In this document: positions 22,001 through 36,900 of the stretch, one piece after another
Layout: the number at the start of each line of letters is the position of its first letter
How positions within the stretch are numbered: the stretch's first letter is position 1
Assembly (NCBI GenBank): GCA_964017235.1
Contig: OZ024929.1
Span: forward strand, 161,929,609 to 161,993,608
Source of the DNA: Sabellastarte sp. h YS-2021
Lineage: Eukaryota > Annelida > Polychaeta > Sabellida > Sabellidae
Length of the DNA stretch: 64,000 nt
Direction of reading: 5' to 3'
The notes under the pieces: model-generated
Databases searched by the model: none
Seen by the model: only the letters and a program-made list of their open reading frames with translations
What the model was told of the DNA's origin: nothing
Translations under genes and position numbers: made by a program

Positions 22001-25000
22001 GATTTCGTCGAAATTTTCGACCCACAAGGTATCTGAGAAATGTACTCTTGGCAATTTTCAAAAAAATTTCCCCTCACCAAAAATGGCGGCCATTTCAAAT
22101 TTTGGAATTTTTGCCAAAAATGGCAAAACACAAATTTGCTTCTATCTCCTTAACCGTGCGAGATTCGACCCCCAGGTGTCTAAGAAATGTACTCTTGGCA
22201 ATTTTCAAAAAAAATTTCCCCTCCCCAAAAACGGCGGCCATTTTGAATTTTTGAATTTTTGCCCAAAATGGCAAAACACAAATTAGGTTCTATCTCCTTA
22301 ACCGTGGGAGATAGAACAATTTCGTCAAAATTTTCGACCCACAGCGTATCTGTGAAATGTACTTTTGGCAATTTAAAAAAAAAAAAATTTCCCCTCCCCC
22401 AAAATGGCGGCCATTTTGAATTTTCGCCAAAAATGTCAAAACACAAATTTGCTTCTATCTCCTTAACCGTGCGAGATACAGCGATTTCGTCAAAATTTTC
22501 AACCCACAGGCTATCTGAGAAATGTACTCTTGGCAATTTTCAAAAAAATTTCCTCCCCAAAAATGGCGGCCATTTTGTATTTTCAAATTTTTGCCAAAAA
22601 TGGGAAAACACAAATTTGCTTCTATCTCCTTAACCGTGCGAAGTAGAGCGATTTCGTCGAAATTTTCGACCCCCAGGGTATCTGAGGAATGTACTCTTGG
22701 CAATTTTCAAAAAATTTTCCCCTCCCCAAAAATGGCGGCCATTTTGAATTTTCGAATTTTTGCCAAGAATGGCAAAACACAAATTTGCTTCTATCTCCTT
22801 AACCGTGCGAGATAGAGCGATTTCGTCGAAATTTTCGAGCCACAGGGTATCTCTCAGAAATGTACTCTTGGCAATTTTCAAAAAATTTTCCTCTCCCCAA
22901 AAATGGCGGCCATTTTGAATTTTCGCCAAAAATGACAAAACACAAATTTACTTCTATCTCCTTAACCGTGCGAGATAGCGATTTCGTCGAAATTTTCGAC
23001 CCACAGGCTATCTGAGAAATGTACTCTTGGCAATTTTCAAGAAAATTTCCTCTTCCCAAAAATGGCAGCCATTTTATATTTTCGAATTTTTGCCAAAAAT
23101 GGAAAAACACAAATTTGCTTCTATCTCCTTAACCGTGCGAGATAGAGCGATTTCGTCGAAATTTTCGACTCACAGGGTATCTAAGAAATGTACTCTTGGC
23201 AATTTTCAAAAAATTTTCCTCTTCCCAAAAATGGCGGCGATTTTGAATTTTCGAATTTTTGCCAGAAATGGAAAAACACAAATTTGCTTCTATCTCCTTA
23301 ACCGTGCGAGATAGCGATTTCGTCGAAATTTTCGACCCACAGGCTATCTGAGAAATGTACTCTTGGCAATTTTCAAAAAAATTTCCTCTCCCCAAAAATG
23401 GCGGCCATTTTGTATTTTCGAATTTTTGCCAAAAATGGAAAAACAGAAATTTGCTTCTATCTTCTTAACCATGCAAGATAGAGTGATTTCGTCAAAATTT
23501 TCGACCCACAGGGTATCTAAGAAATGTACTCTTGGCAATTTTCAAAAAATTTTCCTCCCCAAAAATGGCGGCCATTTTGTATTTTCGAATTTTTGCCAAA
23601 AATGGAAAAACACAAATTTGCTTCTATCTCCTTAACCGTGCGAAGTAGAGCGATTTCGTCGAAATTTTTCGACCCCCAGGGTATCTGAGGAATGTACTCT
23701 TGGCAATTTTCAAAAAATTTTCCCCTCCCCAAAATTGGTGGCCATTTTGAATTTTCGAATTTTTGCCAAGAATGGCAAAACACAAATTTGCTTCTATCTC
23801 CTTAACCGTGCGAGATAGAGCGATTTCGTCGAAATTTTCGAGCCACAGGGTATCTCTCAGAAATGTACTCTTGGCAATTTTCAAAAATTTTCCTCTCCCC
23901 AAAAATGGCGGCCATTTTGAATTTTCGCCAAAAATGACAAAACACAAATTTACTTCTATCTCCTTAACCGTGCAAGATAGCGATTTCGTCGAAATTTTCG
24001 ACCCACAGGCTATCTGAGAAATGTACTCTTGGCAATTTTCAAAAAATTTCCTCTTCCCAAAACTGGCGGCGATTTTGAATTTTCGAATTTTTGCCAGAAA
24101 TGGAAAAACACAAATTTGCTTCTGTCTCCTTAACCGTGCGAGATAGAGCGATTTCGTCGAAATTTTTGACCCACAGGGTATCTATGAAATGTACTCTTGG
24201 CAATTTTCAAAAAATTTTCCTCTTCCCAAAAATGGCGGCCATTTTGAATTTTCGAATTTTTGCCAGAAATGGAAAAACACAAATTTGCTTCTATCTCCTT
24301 AACCGTGCGAGATAGAGCGATTTCGTCGAAATTTTTGACCCAACCAATGCAAAAAGGCATGAAGCTGAAATAATTTACATGTATACTAATAAATATTTAA
24401 GCATCATTGATATATTTTACAAATGAAACAGGGTCTTGTAAGACTACTGTACAATTTTTGCAAAAGGTTCATGGGGTGGACATTACACATGATAATGTGT
24501 GTTCTTCTATGCTATCCTGTTTCTATTCATATGTCGCAGCTGCTATCAACAGGGCGTCCAATTTCTAGTATTAAAAATTAAATTTTCAGCCCAGTATTGA
24601 GAGGATTGATGCCCAGGGCTTTTCCAAATGAGGATTATCACTTGGTGCTTACTCAAGGAAAAGATAAGAAGAAAGAAGGTAAATCAAAATAAATAAAAGG
24701 CATCTGTGATGATTAAAACTGTTTTTTTATCAACTCGAGTCCAATGAATGCAAGTACATCTAGGACGTGACTTTGTTAACCCACATCCTACCATGACATC
24801 CAACCATGACAAAAATAGCAACTTTATGATTTGTATTCCTTTTATGGAGTCAGTGCTAATGAAATCAAATTAATGTCCACCATGGCAGTCTTACTCTGGC
24901 CGGATGTGACAAAAAGGGAGTATTTTAAAAATTACCTTGTTTACATACTTCTACCATGGTGAAGTAATGGTCAGATCTGAGGAAGCACACATACCTTCAG

Positions 25001-28000
25001 TTCTGACTTTATCCCCTTGCATATTGTCAGATCTGATGAACTATGAGTTTGACCGTGTGGACTTAGTGACCCTTGCTCTCTGTGCTGGAATTGGTGTCTG
25101 GTACCTCACAAAGAAGGTAAGACTAGAAAAAAGTATTTCACCTTAAGTAGATGTTGCAGGACTGCCCTATATGTAGGGTTGGTCTAAACTATTATATAAT
25201 TTGTAAAAGCGTATGTTTATAGAGTCGTTACTTGCCTCCTGAAATTAGAGGACAAGGAGTGATTCAAATGTTTTATTGCTCCTGTGTTAGCTTTTTAAAA
25301 TTTAGTTACCTGATGCTAATCCCTGTTAACACTAAAGATATTCTGAATAATGTGAATTACACCATATTTGTCATATGATAATGCATTTTCACAACTTTAT
25401 GCTCTTATAGTGAGCATTCTGAGAGTGGTTGTAAGTTTATCCAACAGCCTTATGCAAAAGTGACTATCACAACAGGTCTAATGTTGATTTTAGTTTTTTT
25501 ATTATGAGGTAAGGCACTGAAAAATAACAGTTGTTTATACCATTGCATGGTCTTGTATTGCCTTTACTTTACTTTGAATGGTCACGATTTTGTTCACAAT
25601 CCTGGTACTGTTGACTGTTCCATTCTCTAATGTAATAAATCAAAAACCATCAGATATTGTTACACATCACAACTCTGTGAATGTTTCCTTTTCAGCATTG
25701 GATTGCCAATAATCTCTTTGGCCTGGCCTTTTCACTGAATGGTGTGGAGTTTCTCCAGCTTAATCGCATCAGCACTGGCTGCATTCTTCTTGGAGGACTA
25801 TTTCTCTATGATATCTTTTGGGTAGGTCAAACAGGGTTTCCTGTATAAGTCTAGTACTTGTTATATCCCCAGACGAAAGTCGGGGATATATTGGATTCAG
25901 GTCCGTCGCGCCGCCGCCGCCGCCGCCGTAGAAATTTCCTTGTGGACGCGATAACTCAAAAACAAATTAATATTTTTTTTTCAAACTTGGTACACATGTT
26001 AAGGGTGTCCAAAGGAAGATCCCTATTTTAAGGTGACCTTAAACTCCCAATAAAAGAGAACTTATGGCCACCTTAAGGTCAGAAATTGCACTTTTGGCCA
26101 CTAAGAGCCCTCTAGGTCACAAACTATGATGCTCAGCTGGCTGAAATTTCACCTGAGAACACATTAATATGTTCTTAGTACATGTGCCGAAAATCACGAC
26201 TTTAAGTTGAGGAGAAAATTGTGTTTGAGGCCCATAAAGACCCCCACTTAGGGATTTTTTGCTATATTTTTCACATATTTTGCCCTATAATTTGGAAGTG
26301 GTAACTCTGATGAGTCTCAAACTGCACTAGGTATAACTTTGATATGTAATCCTTGTCTGTAGAAAATTTTAGGGCTGTAGGTTTACCCAAAGGGGTCGAC
26401 TTAAGGTCTCAAAAGTGCCCACAGAGACCCACTTTATGCACTTTTTGCCACTTTCGAGCACTGTAGCTTTCAAACTATGTCTCTCATCTAAGTTAAATAT
26501 CATCTGAGAATATATCTATGTGTTTTCTTATATCTGCCCCAAAATTTAGGCCTTTAATAGACATTTAACCTGTGTGTGAGGACCATAAACACCCACCCGA
26601 GTGACCCTTATAAGACATTTTTCACATATTTTTCCCTGTAACTTGGAAATGGTAAGTCTGAGAAGTTTCAAACTGTATTAGATATACATTCTATGTGTAA
26701 CCTTTGAATGTGAAAGATTTTTAGTCTGAAGCTTTGATTTGAAGGTCACATTGAGGTCTCTAAAAGGCCCACAGAGACCCGATATTTTGCCTTTTTGCCA
26801 CTTTTAAGCCCTGTGACTGTTAAACTATGTTACTGATAGAGCTGAAATCTCACCTGGGAATATATCATTATGTCATTTTTACATGTGCCAGAAATAAAGG
26901 CTTTAAGTAGACATTTAACCTGTGTGTGAGGACCATAACACCCACCCGAGTGACCCTTTTTAGACATTTTTCACATATTTTTCCCTGTAACTTGGAAATG
27001 GTAAGTCTTGAGAAGTTTCAAACTGTATTAGATATACATTCTATGTGTAACCTTTGATTGTGAAAGATTTTAAATCTGAAGCTTTGATTTAAAGTTCACA
27101 TTGAGGTCTCTAAAAGGCCCACAGAGACCCAATATTTGGACTTTTTGCCACTTTTAAGCCCTGTGACTGTTAAACTATGTGACTGATAGAGCTGAAATCT
27201 CATCTGGGAATATATTATTATGTTCTTTTTACATGTGCTGAACATCAAGGCCTTTAGTAGATATTTAACCTGTGTATGACGACCATAGATACTCACCCGA
27301 GTGACCCTTTTTAGACATTTTTTACATATTTTGCCTTGTAACTTGGAATGGTAAGTCTGAGAAGTTTCAAACTATATTAGATATACATTCTATGTATAAT
27401 CTCTGATTGTGAAAGATTTTAAGTCTGAAGCTTCAATTTGAAGGTCACATTGAGGTCTCTAAAAGGCCCACAGAGACCCAATATTTGGACTTTTTGCCAC
27501 TTTTCAGCCCTGTGACTGTTAAACTATGTGACTGACAGGGCTGAAATCTCAACTAGGAATACATTATTAAGCGTCTTCTTTTTCCATGTACCGAACATCA
27601 AGGCCTGTAGTAGACATTGAACCTGTGTATGACGACCATAGACACTCATCCAAGTGACCTTTTTTGACATTTTCTACTGTATTTTGCCCTGTAATTTGGA
27701 AATGCTTAGTGTGACAAGTCTTAAACTGTATTATATCTAATTTTTGTTTGTTATGTATGTCCCCCAAAAAGTTTCAGATCTGTAGTTTAATTGCTAAGGT
27801 CTCTTTAACAATTGTAAAATGCCCACAGAAACCCAATTTATGGACATTATGCCACTTTAAAGCCCTGTAACTGTCAAACTATGTAGGTCATAGAGCTGAA
27901 ATCTTTGAATTTTTAAAAGGAAGTGCCTGTCTCTTTAAATTTTGAATATTAATGATGTTATGGCTATCTTAGTCTTTTAAGAACTTATTTTTGTGTGTTG

Positions 28001-31000
28001 TACCTCTGCTTGCTGAGTTTTTAACTCTTTAAAATGAAACTGGTTAAACATATTCAAGTAGGCAAAATGGACACTGTTATTTTCTGGTGAGCTTTAAGTC
28101 CCAATATTAATAAAAGTATATCCTTATGTAGTAAAACTAGGGGATTTTTAACCCTCAACTAGCCCAGTTTTATTCAACTTGCCTCAGTTAATTTTGACAC
28201 AGCTCCTACAGTTATGAACTCATTTCAGTTGATAATCACATACTTAAAATTCTCAATTCTTTTTGTATTTGATTACCCCTTTGATATATATCAGATTGTT
28301 TGTTTACCATTTATGCTGTAGTCCCAACCCACATCCCCCACCCACCTCTGGGACCTCCAGCTATATTGAGTGACACTAAATAAACAAAGGTATTTAGTGA
28401 TATCAAATGAGAAACAAAGAACTCAATGGGGTTGCAGATCTTGTGTAATAGTGAGAGAGGTGTGGAGAAGGGGAGAGGGGTGGGGTAGGAGGTGGTGGGC
28501 TTCATCATATAACACAAAGGGGAGTCAGAACTGAGATTGTGTCACATATTTAGGTTGCATATATATGGACCACATATATAGGAATAGAGGAAATGAATAA
28601 CTGAAAACAATTTACAAATTCTATAAATAATATAATAAAATAATAATATAAATAATTTTTTTTTAAATAATATTTTATTTGTGAACAAATATAGAAACAG
28701 ATATGCGCTTTTGGGATTATGAATTTTAGAATGGACATTCAATCATCAATCATTTAAATACTTTGAAATTAGGTTAAGAGTTATCATTGCAGGAAGATTG
28801 AAAAGTATGATGTTGAGTTAAAAATAATATTTTATTTGTCAACAAATATAGAAAGAGATATGCTCTTTTGGGATTATTATTTTAGAATGGACATTCAATC
28901 ATCAATCATTTATTAATAAATACTTTGAAAATAGGTTTAGAGTTATCATTGCAGGAAGATTGAAAATATAATTTGAGTTATGTATTCGGCGTCTGGGGAT
29001 ACACCATCTTCTTGGGAAGATACAAACAGAGTAGATTGATGTGCTGAAGTTCATATAATAATGGGTAATTATGCTTTAAAAAATTCCCGATCAAAACCTG
29101 TGGCGTGAGTGATGACCTGTCTGGGGATATGTTGGCGCCGAGTTGGCCCAATCTAGTTTTGAAATGGATTATAGTTAAAGTTTTCACTTCTATCCAATAT
29201 TTAAAATCTATTTGCATGTTCAGTTTTCCAACGGAAATTACCATTCGGACAAAACTGTCAATGTATTGCCATCTAATGTTTCTCAGGTATAACACATTGT
29301 CAGAATATTTCAATTAACTGAATGTAATTCTGTTCTGTGGGATACAATATTAAGCAAGCAGTCATATAAGTGTAGATTTTTTTTGACCGTACATGTATTT
29401 TGTGTTTAATGCTATAATATATGAAAAACTTGCATCTTGTGTGTAAGATTGCTAAAGTTTGTTTTTGTTTCCTCAGAATGTGTCGATTGAACACAAAATA
29501 TGTGCTGTAAAGCTGTGTTTTTATCTCCCGCCGGCCGGGCGGGAGATTATAAAACGCATTCCGTGCGTGTGTTCGTGTGTTATTGAGTGTGTGTCACGCT
29601 TTTATAAAGGGCTGTACATCACACTGGTTGTTTCTCCTTGGCCTTTTCAATGTTTTTTATGACCTTATTGCTTATGTCTTTTCATTTGATGCTGTTATTT
29701 CACACCTAGGACCATAGCTAAGTGAGTAATAGCAATGGTGGTTACTCTGAGTAAAGCGCTCATAACTCCAAAACGACTGCATTTAGAGTGTTTCTGTAAA
29801 ATACGTTGTTCAGCTACTTTCTCCATGCCTACAAGTAGTGGTGGGAATCGGACTTGAAAATCCGAATCGATTAATCGGAAAAGCCCAGAGATGATTAATC
29901 GAGTTGAATCGATTTTTGGGTCATACAGGGAATTTTACAAAATTCCTTACATAAGAAATACGGTCTGGGCTACTGTCAGTGATGGATTTATAAATATTGA
30001 TCTTGGTTTCCAGTAAAAATAACTGTTGTAATTTTCTTTGAAATATGTCAATCTTTCATGATATTTTATTGATATATATGTTGTACTGTGGTTCTATGTT
30101 ATCTTAAATTCAATTACAATAATAGTTATAATATATATTATAATAATCGTTATTTTCTGGAATAAAATGGATATAAGTTCTGTCACTTTATTGTCAAGAA
30201 GTTTCACAACTTGCAGTTAAGTTTCATAGATTATAATTAACATGTAAACTTCTAAATAGCACTAGTGGGTCCAGGGGGGTCAGGGGGTTCAAACCCTCCT
30301 TTGAAAAATAATGTAATGAGGTTCAACCCAAAGTACAAAATTATTTCTTGAGAGTGGTCTTACATTTACAGGAAATTGCAAATTTAATAAGTAAATTAAA
30401 TTTTTATAAGTTAATACCCTATCCAATGGACAATTGCTAATCCGGTCGGCGCAGACCGGCCCGCCAAATGTCAGAAAAAGATGTCCTGTGTCGCCACCGG
30501 CAGGCCGGTCCCTAGAACTATGCACTCCCCAGATGGCGCCTCGTACTTCCTGTCTAGACAACATGACGTCAAAGCGTCTATATTTTCACTAAAAATTAAA
30601 TTTTTTGGTTAATAATATTTTATAAATTGATATGCTGGTTTAAGATTAAAACTACTAGTACCTGCCTCATTAATATTAATGAGCAAATAAAAGGTCACGG
30701 CAGTTTTTTGAACGGTTTCCTAACAATGTGATACAAATCGAAATACAGCTAATTAAACTGAACACAATGGTGAAAAAATGATAAAAATTGGACAAGAAAT
30801 AAGGAAGTTATGGCTATTTAAACATACATTAAACATAAAAACGAAGTACCGCAACCGCATGAATTCCCGATTATCGCCCATTAAAATCAATTTAGTTACC
30901 GCTAATGCTTCTTAAATTGTAGCCAGTAAGTTCGCCTTCAGAATATAGCTATTCCTTTTAAAACCACGCAAGTTGTGTGTTATTTCTTCATTGTAGCTAG

Positions 31001-33908
31001 TATTTCTATTATCGTCCACTCAAAACGTCTTCTGTGGTTTCGTTTTTTTTTTTTTCGTCGCTGACGTTTCCAATAGGGATCGATGTAGATGCTAAAATGC
31101 GGAATCGAGTCTACGAATCGAGTTTTCGTTGAATCGTTCCACCACTACCTACAAGATGGTACCATTTTTAGGGTTCTATCTTCATAGCTAAGTGAGTAAT
31201 AGCTATTTTCTGTTATTAACAATGAGCAAAATGAGTAAATTGATTTTGTCTTTGTAACTGTTACTTACAATATTGGCCTGAAATATGTTGTTCGACAACT
31301 CCTTCATGTACTATATCATGGTGAGGTGTCCAAGGTGTAGCACCATAGCTAACTGAGTAATAGCTATACTAAGTTTAACATTTGACCATTGAGCAAGTCA
31401 CTTATAACTCAAAAGCTATTGAATATAGAGGATTTTTGTCGAATATGTCGTTCACCTATCTTTTGGATATACTGTATTGTGAATTTTCACAGCTGTAACT
31501 CCATAGCTAACTGAGTAATAGCTACTTTGATGATAACCATAATGAGTAAATGGCTTATATCTTCAAAAGTATTGCAGCTACACAATTTTGTTCCAATATG
31601 TTGTTCAGCTACTATCTCCACAGCTACAACATGGTCACTAGTTTGGAAGTGTATATCCACAGCTAAGTGAGTAATAGCTACTTTGTCAATTTTTAATGAT
31701 AACCATTATGAGTAAATGAGTAAATCTTCAAAAGTATTGCAGCTACACAATTTCTCTCAAATAAGTTGTTCATCTACTTTTTTGTGAGCTGTAACATATT
31801 TAAGTTTCACAACTGTTGCTCAATGTACAAGTGAGTAATGGCTACTTTATTGCTACTTTTGGTGAAAATGTGAAAAATGACAAATATCTCGCAAACCGTA
31901 ATAGCTACTTTGTCAATTTTTAATGATAACCATAATGAGTAAATGCCTTATATCTTCAAAAGTATTGCAGCTACACAATTTCTCTCAAATAAGTTGTTCA
32001 TCTACTTTTTAAGTCATTCATCTACTTTTGGGAGAGCTTTCACATGGTGAAGTTTCAGACTCATAGCTAATTACTCGCCTACTGAAAATGAGTAAATGCG
32101 AATTATCTCTAAAAGTATTGCAGATAGCCGATTTTTCTCAAATAACTCGTTCACCTACTTTTGCGAGAGCTTTCACTTGGTGAAGTTTCAGACCCATAGC
32201 TAATTACTCACCTACTCAAAATGAGTAAATGCGAATTATCTCTAAAAGTATTGCAGATAGCCAATTTTTCTCAAATAACTCATTCACCTACTTTTGGGAG
32301 AGCTTTCACTTGGTGAAGTTTCAGACCCATAGCTAATTACTCACCTACTCAAAATGAGTAAATGCGAATTATCTGTAAAAGTATTGCAGATAGCCAATTT
32401 TTCTCAAATAACTCCTTCATCTACTTTTGGGAGAGCTTTCACATGGTGAAGTTTCAGACCCATAGATAATTACTCACCTACTCAAAATGAGTAAATGCGA
32501 ATTATCGCTAAAAGTATTGCAGATAGCCAATTTTTCTCAAATAACTCATTCACCTACTTTTGGGAGAGCTTTCACTTGGTGAAGTTTCAGACCCATAGCT
32601 AATTACTCACCTACTCAAAATGAGTAAATGCGAATTATCTCTAAAAGTATTGCAGATAGCCAATTTTTCTCAAGGAGTTTTGTCAAATATGTTGTTCACC
32701 TACTTTTTGATGTAGTGCGGCGGGAGATCATACCACGGCAGTGGTCTTGTGCTCTTGTAAACATGTTTATACACAGAGAACTAGTAAAAGTAACAATAAA
32801 AAAACCATTAAAATATGTGTATTGGTTTGCAGGTTTTTGGTACAGAGGTAATGGTGACAGTTGCCAAATCATTCGATGCCCCAATCAAATGTGAGTCATC
32901 CATGCAGTATATGTAAAATGTGGGCATTCAAGGTTAAATGTATAAATTTAAATAACTAAATTACTTTTACAGACAGGTAAGACTAACGTGCATTTACTGT
33001 CATTATATCCCTGTATGAAAGTTGGTTTTGAGTTCTTCGCATGACTTTTTCAGAAGTTACCATTAACTCAAAATACTTGACCTAGAGTTTTTGTATGTAC
33101 CTATATTTGTGCAAGGGTATGCATCTTTTTTTCTTGTGACTTTTTACCCAAGGCCAGTCGCAGTCTTGGAAAAGTCTATTTTTTTGCATTTTTATCACAT
33201 TTTGGTCAGCTTCTCAAATACTTGACCTTGGATCATGTGTTGGTATGTATCTCTTCTTTAAACCAACATTTCACCTTTAATGTTTTTGTATTAGGTCACC
33301 ACAGAGTCCAAAGCTTAAAAAGAACTTCCAAAAAACTTTCAAAGAATCCCTAAAGAGGATCTAACCAGGGAACCTGTTTTCAAGGACAAACATCAATTTA
33401 CCATAAACTTCTTGTGTCTCTTACTGTTGGGACTGCCCTCCAATTTTCATGGTCGATTATTTGTTCATTTTTCTGACTGATAGTCGAGCCATAATTGATT
33501 AACTTTACTCCATTGTTGGCCATAATTTCCTGAAACCTCTCTGATGTAAAGGTCAATCCGGTAATAATAACGCTGTTCCAGCATTTATATATGCCAAAAA
33601 TACCCCACTTCCTGTAAATAAGGTGGTAGACATAAGCTTGAATTTCATGACAAATCCAACAGTTTATTAAATAAAAATGCCTAAAATACTTTTAAAAAAT
33701 ATGCAGATAATGAGGTATATAAGGAAAGGTAAGATTTAAGATGAATAATGGATTATAGAAAATGTCATTGACCAACTGGGATTGTACACTATCACCAATG
33801 ATTAATGAAGCACACTTCTAATCGTCCCACCACTAGTATCTCCTATACATGTATAAGATAATTATATCCCCAGACGAAAGTCGGGGATATATTGGATTCA
33901 GGTCCGTC

Positions 33909-33954
<46 letters not shown>

Positions 33955-36900
33955 AGAAATTTCCTTGTGGACGCGATAACTCAAAAACAAATTAATATTT
34001 TTTTTTCAAACTTGGTACACATGTTAAGGGTGTCCAAAGGAAGATCCCTATTTTAAGGTGACCTTAAACTCCCAATAAAAGAGAACTTATGGCCACCTTA
34101 AGGTCAGAAATTGCACTTTTGGCCACTAAGAGCCCTCTAGGTCACAAACTATGATGCTCAGCTGGCTGAAATTTCACCTGAGAACACATTAATATGTTCT
34201 TAGTACATGTGCCGAAAATCACGACTTTAAGTTGAGGAGAAAATTGTGTTTGAGGCCCATAAAGACCCCCCACTTAGGGATTTTTTGCTATATTTTTCAC
34301 ATATTTTGCCCTATAATTTGGAAGTGGTAACTCTGATGAGTCTCAAACTGCACTAGGTATAACTTTGATATGTAATCCTTGTCTGTAGAAAATTTTAGGG
34401 CTGTAGGTTTACCCAAAGGGGTCGACTTAAGGTCTCAAAAGTGCCCACAGAGACCCAATTTATGCACTTTTTGCCACTTTCGAGCACTGTAGCTTTCAAA
34501 CTATGTCTCTCATCTAAGTTAAATATCATCTGAGAATATATCTATGTGTTTTCTTATATCTGCCCCAAAATTTAGGCCTTTAATAGACATTTAACCTGTG
34601 TGTGAGGACCATAAACACCCACCCGAGTGACCCTTATAAGACATTTTTCACATATTTTTCCCTGTAACTTGGAAATGGTAAGTCTGAGAAGTTTCAAACT
34701 GTATTAGATATACATTCTATGTGTAACCTTTGAATGTGAAAGATTTTTAGTCTGAAGCTTTGATTTGAAGGTCACATTGAGGTCTCTAAAAGGCCCACAG
34801 AGACCCGATATTTTGCCTTTTTGCCACTTTTAAGCCCTGTGACTGTTAAACTATGTTACTGATAGAGCTGAAATCTCACCTGGGAATATATCATTATGTC
34901 ATGTTTACATGTGCCAGAAATAAAGGCTTTAAGTAGACATTTAACCTGTGTGTGAGGACCATAACACCCACCCGAGTGACCCTTTTTAGACATTTTTCAC
35001 ATATTTTTCCCTGTAACTTGGAAATGGTAAGTCTTGAGAAGTTTCAAACTGTATTAGATATACATTCTATGTGTAACCTTTGATTGTGAAAGATTTTAAA
35101 TCTGAAGCTTTGATTTAAAGTTCACATTGAGGTCTCTAAAAGGCCCACAGAGACCCAATATTTGGACTTTTTGCCACTTTTAAGCCCTGTGACTGTTAAA
35201 CTATGTGACTGATAGAGCTGAAATCTCATCTGGGAATATATTATTATGTTCTTTTTACATGTGCTGAACATCAAGGCCTTTAGTAGATATTTAACCTGTG
35301 TATGACGACCATAGATACTCACCCGAGTGACCCTTTTTAGACATTTTTTACATATTTTGCCTTGTAACTTGGAATGGTAAGTCTGAGAAGTTTCAAACTA
35401 TATTAGATATACATTCTATGTATAATCTCTGATTGTGAAAGATTTTAAGTCTGAAGCTTCAATTTGAAGGTCACATTGAGGTCTCTAAAAGGCCCACAGA
35501 GACCCAATATTTGGACTTTTTGCCACTTTTCAGCCCTGTGACTGTTAAACTATGTGACTGACAGGGCTGAAATCTCAACTAGGAATACATTATTAAGCGT
35601 CTTCTTTTTCCATGTACCGAACATCAAGGCCTGTAGTAGACATTGAACCTGTGTATGACGACCATAGACACTCATCCAAGTGACCTTTTTTGACATTTTC
35701 TACTGTATTTTGCCCTGTAATTTGGAAATGCTTAGTGTGACAAGTCTTAAACTGTATTATATCTAATTTTTGTTTGTTATGTATGTCCCCCAAAAAGTTT
35801 CAGATCTGTAGTTTAATTGCTAAGGTCTCTTTAACAATTGTAAAATGCCCACAGAAACCCAATTTATGGACATTATGCCACTTTAAAGCCCTGTAACTGT
35901 CAAACTATGTGGGTCATAGAGCTGAAATCTTTGAATTTTTAAAAGGAAGTGCCTGTCTCTTTAAATTTTGAATATTAATGATGTTATGGCTATCTTAGTC
36001 TTTTAAGAACTTATTTTTGTGTGTTGTACCTCTGCTTGCTGAGTTTTTAACTCTTTAAAATGAAACTGGTTAAACATATTCAAGTAGGCAAAATGGACAC
36101 TGTTATTTTCTGGTGAGCTTTAAGTCCCAATATTAATAAAAGTATATCCTTATGTAGTAAAACTAGGGGATTTTTAACCCTCAACTAGCCCAGTTTTATT
36201 CAACTTGCCTCAGTTAATTTTGACACAGCTCCTACAGTTATGAACTCATTTCAGTTGATAATCACATACTTAAAATTCTCAATTCTTTTTGTATTTGATT
36301 ACCCCTTTGATATATATCAGATTGTTTGTTTACCATTTATGCTGTAGTCCCAACCCACATCCCCCACTCACCTCTGGGACCTCCAGCTATATTGAGTGAC
36401 ACTAAATAAACAAAGGTATTTAGTGATATCAAATGAGAAACAAAGAACTCAATGGGGTTGCAGATCTTGTGTAATAGTGAGAGAGGTGTGGAGAAGGGGA
36501 GAGGGGTGGGGTAGGAGGTGGTGGGCTTCATCATATAACACAAAGGGGAGTCAGAACTGAGATTGTGTCACATATTTAGGTTGCATATATATGGACCACA
36601 TATATAGGAATAGAGGAAATGAATAACTGAAAACAATTTACAAATTCTATAAATAATATAATAAAATAATAATATAAATAATTTTTTTTTAAATAATATT
36701 TTATTTGTGAACAAATATAGAAACAGATATGCGCTTTTGGGATTATGAATTTTAGAATGGACATTCAATCATCAATCATTTAAATACTTTGAAATTAGGT
36801 TAAGAGTTATCATTGCAGGAAGATTGAAAAGTATGATGTTGAGTTAAAAATAATATTTTATTTGTCAACAAATATAGAAAGAGATATGCTCTTTTGGGAT

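Larger units (their letters stand above)
29521..32784 (+). mobile_element. H4 element in HM13 intron 6
   Basis: The 5' end is TTATCTCCCGCC...GGCGGGAGATTAT, a strong terminal palindrome. The core consists of diverged units with CTGAGTAATAGCTAC, ATAACTCNAAAACTATTGCAG and ATGTTGTTCANCTACTTT. It finishes with a tight ~133-bp array (32030-32690). The 3' part has CGGCGGGAGATCAT, the inverted 5' arm, hairpin ACCAC-GGCA-GTGGT, a TAAACATGTTTA palindrome and GAACTAG|T at 32781-32784. The hAT element 29836-31147 is nested inside. It ends 48 bases before exon 7. Confidence 0.75.

Noticed and set aside
21942-24360. Many 70-125-codon ORFs on both strands with similar peptides (e.g. KHKFASISLTVRDRAISSKF)
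   Set aside because: They repeat with the ~166-bp satellite period, run on both strands through the same dyads, and have no start context or domain. They are by-products of the repeat.
27096-36768. Identical short ORFs 8026 bases apart (27096/35122, 27567/35593, 28542/36568) suggesting a duplicated gene
   Set aside because: They lie inside the ~350-bp units and AT-rich blocks of H2 copies 1 and 2; their identity reflects the recent element duplication, and copy 3 has them broken.
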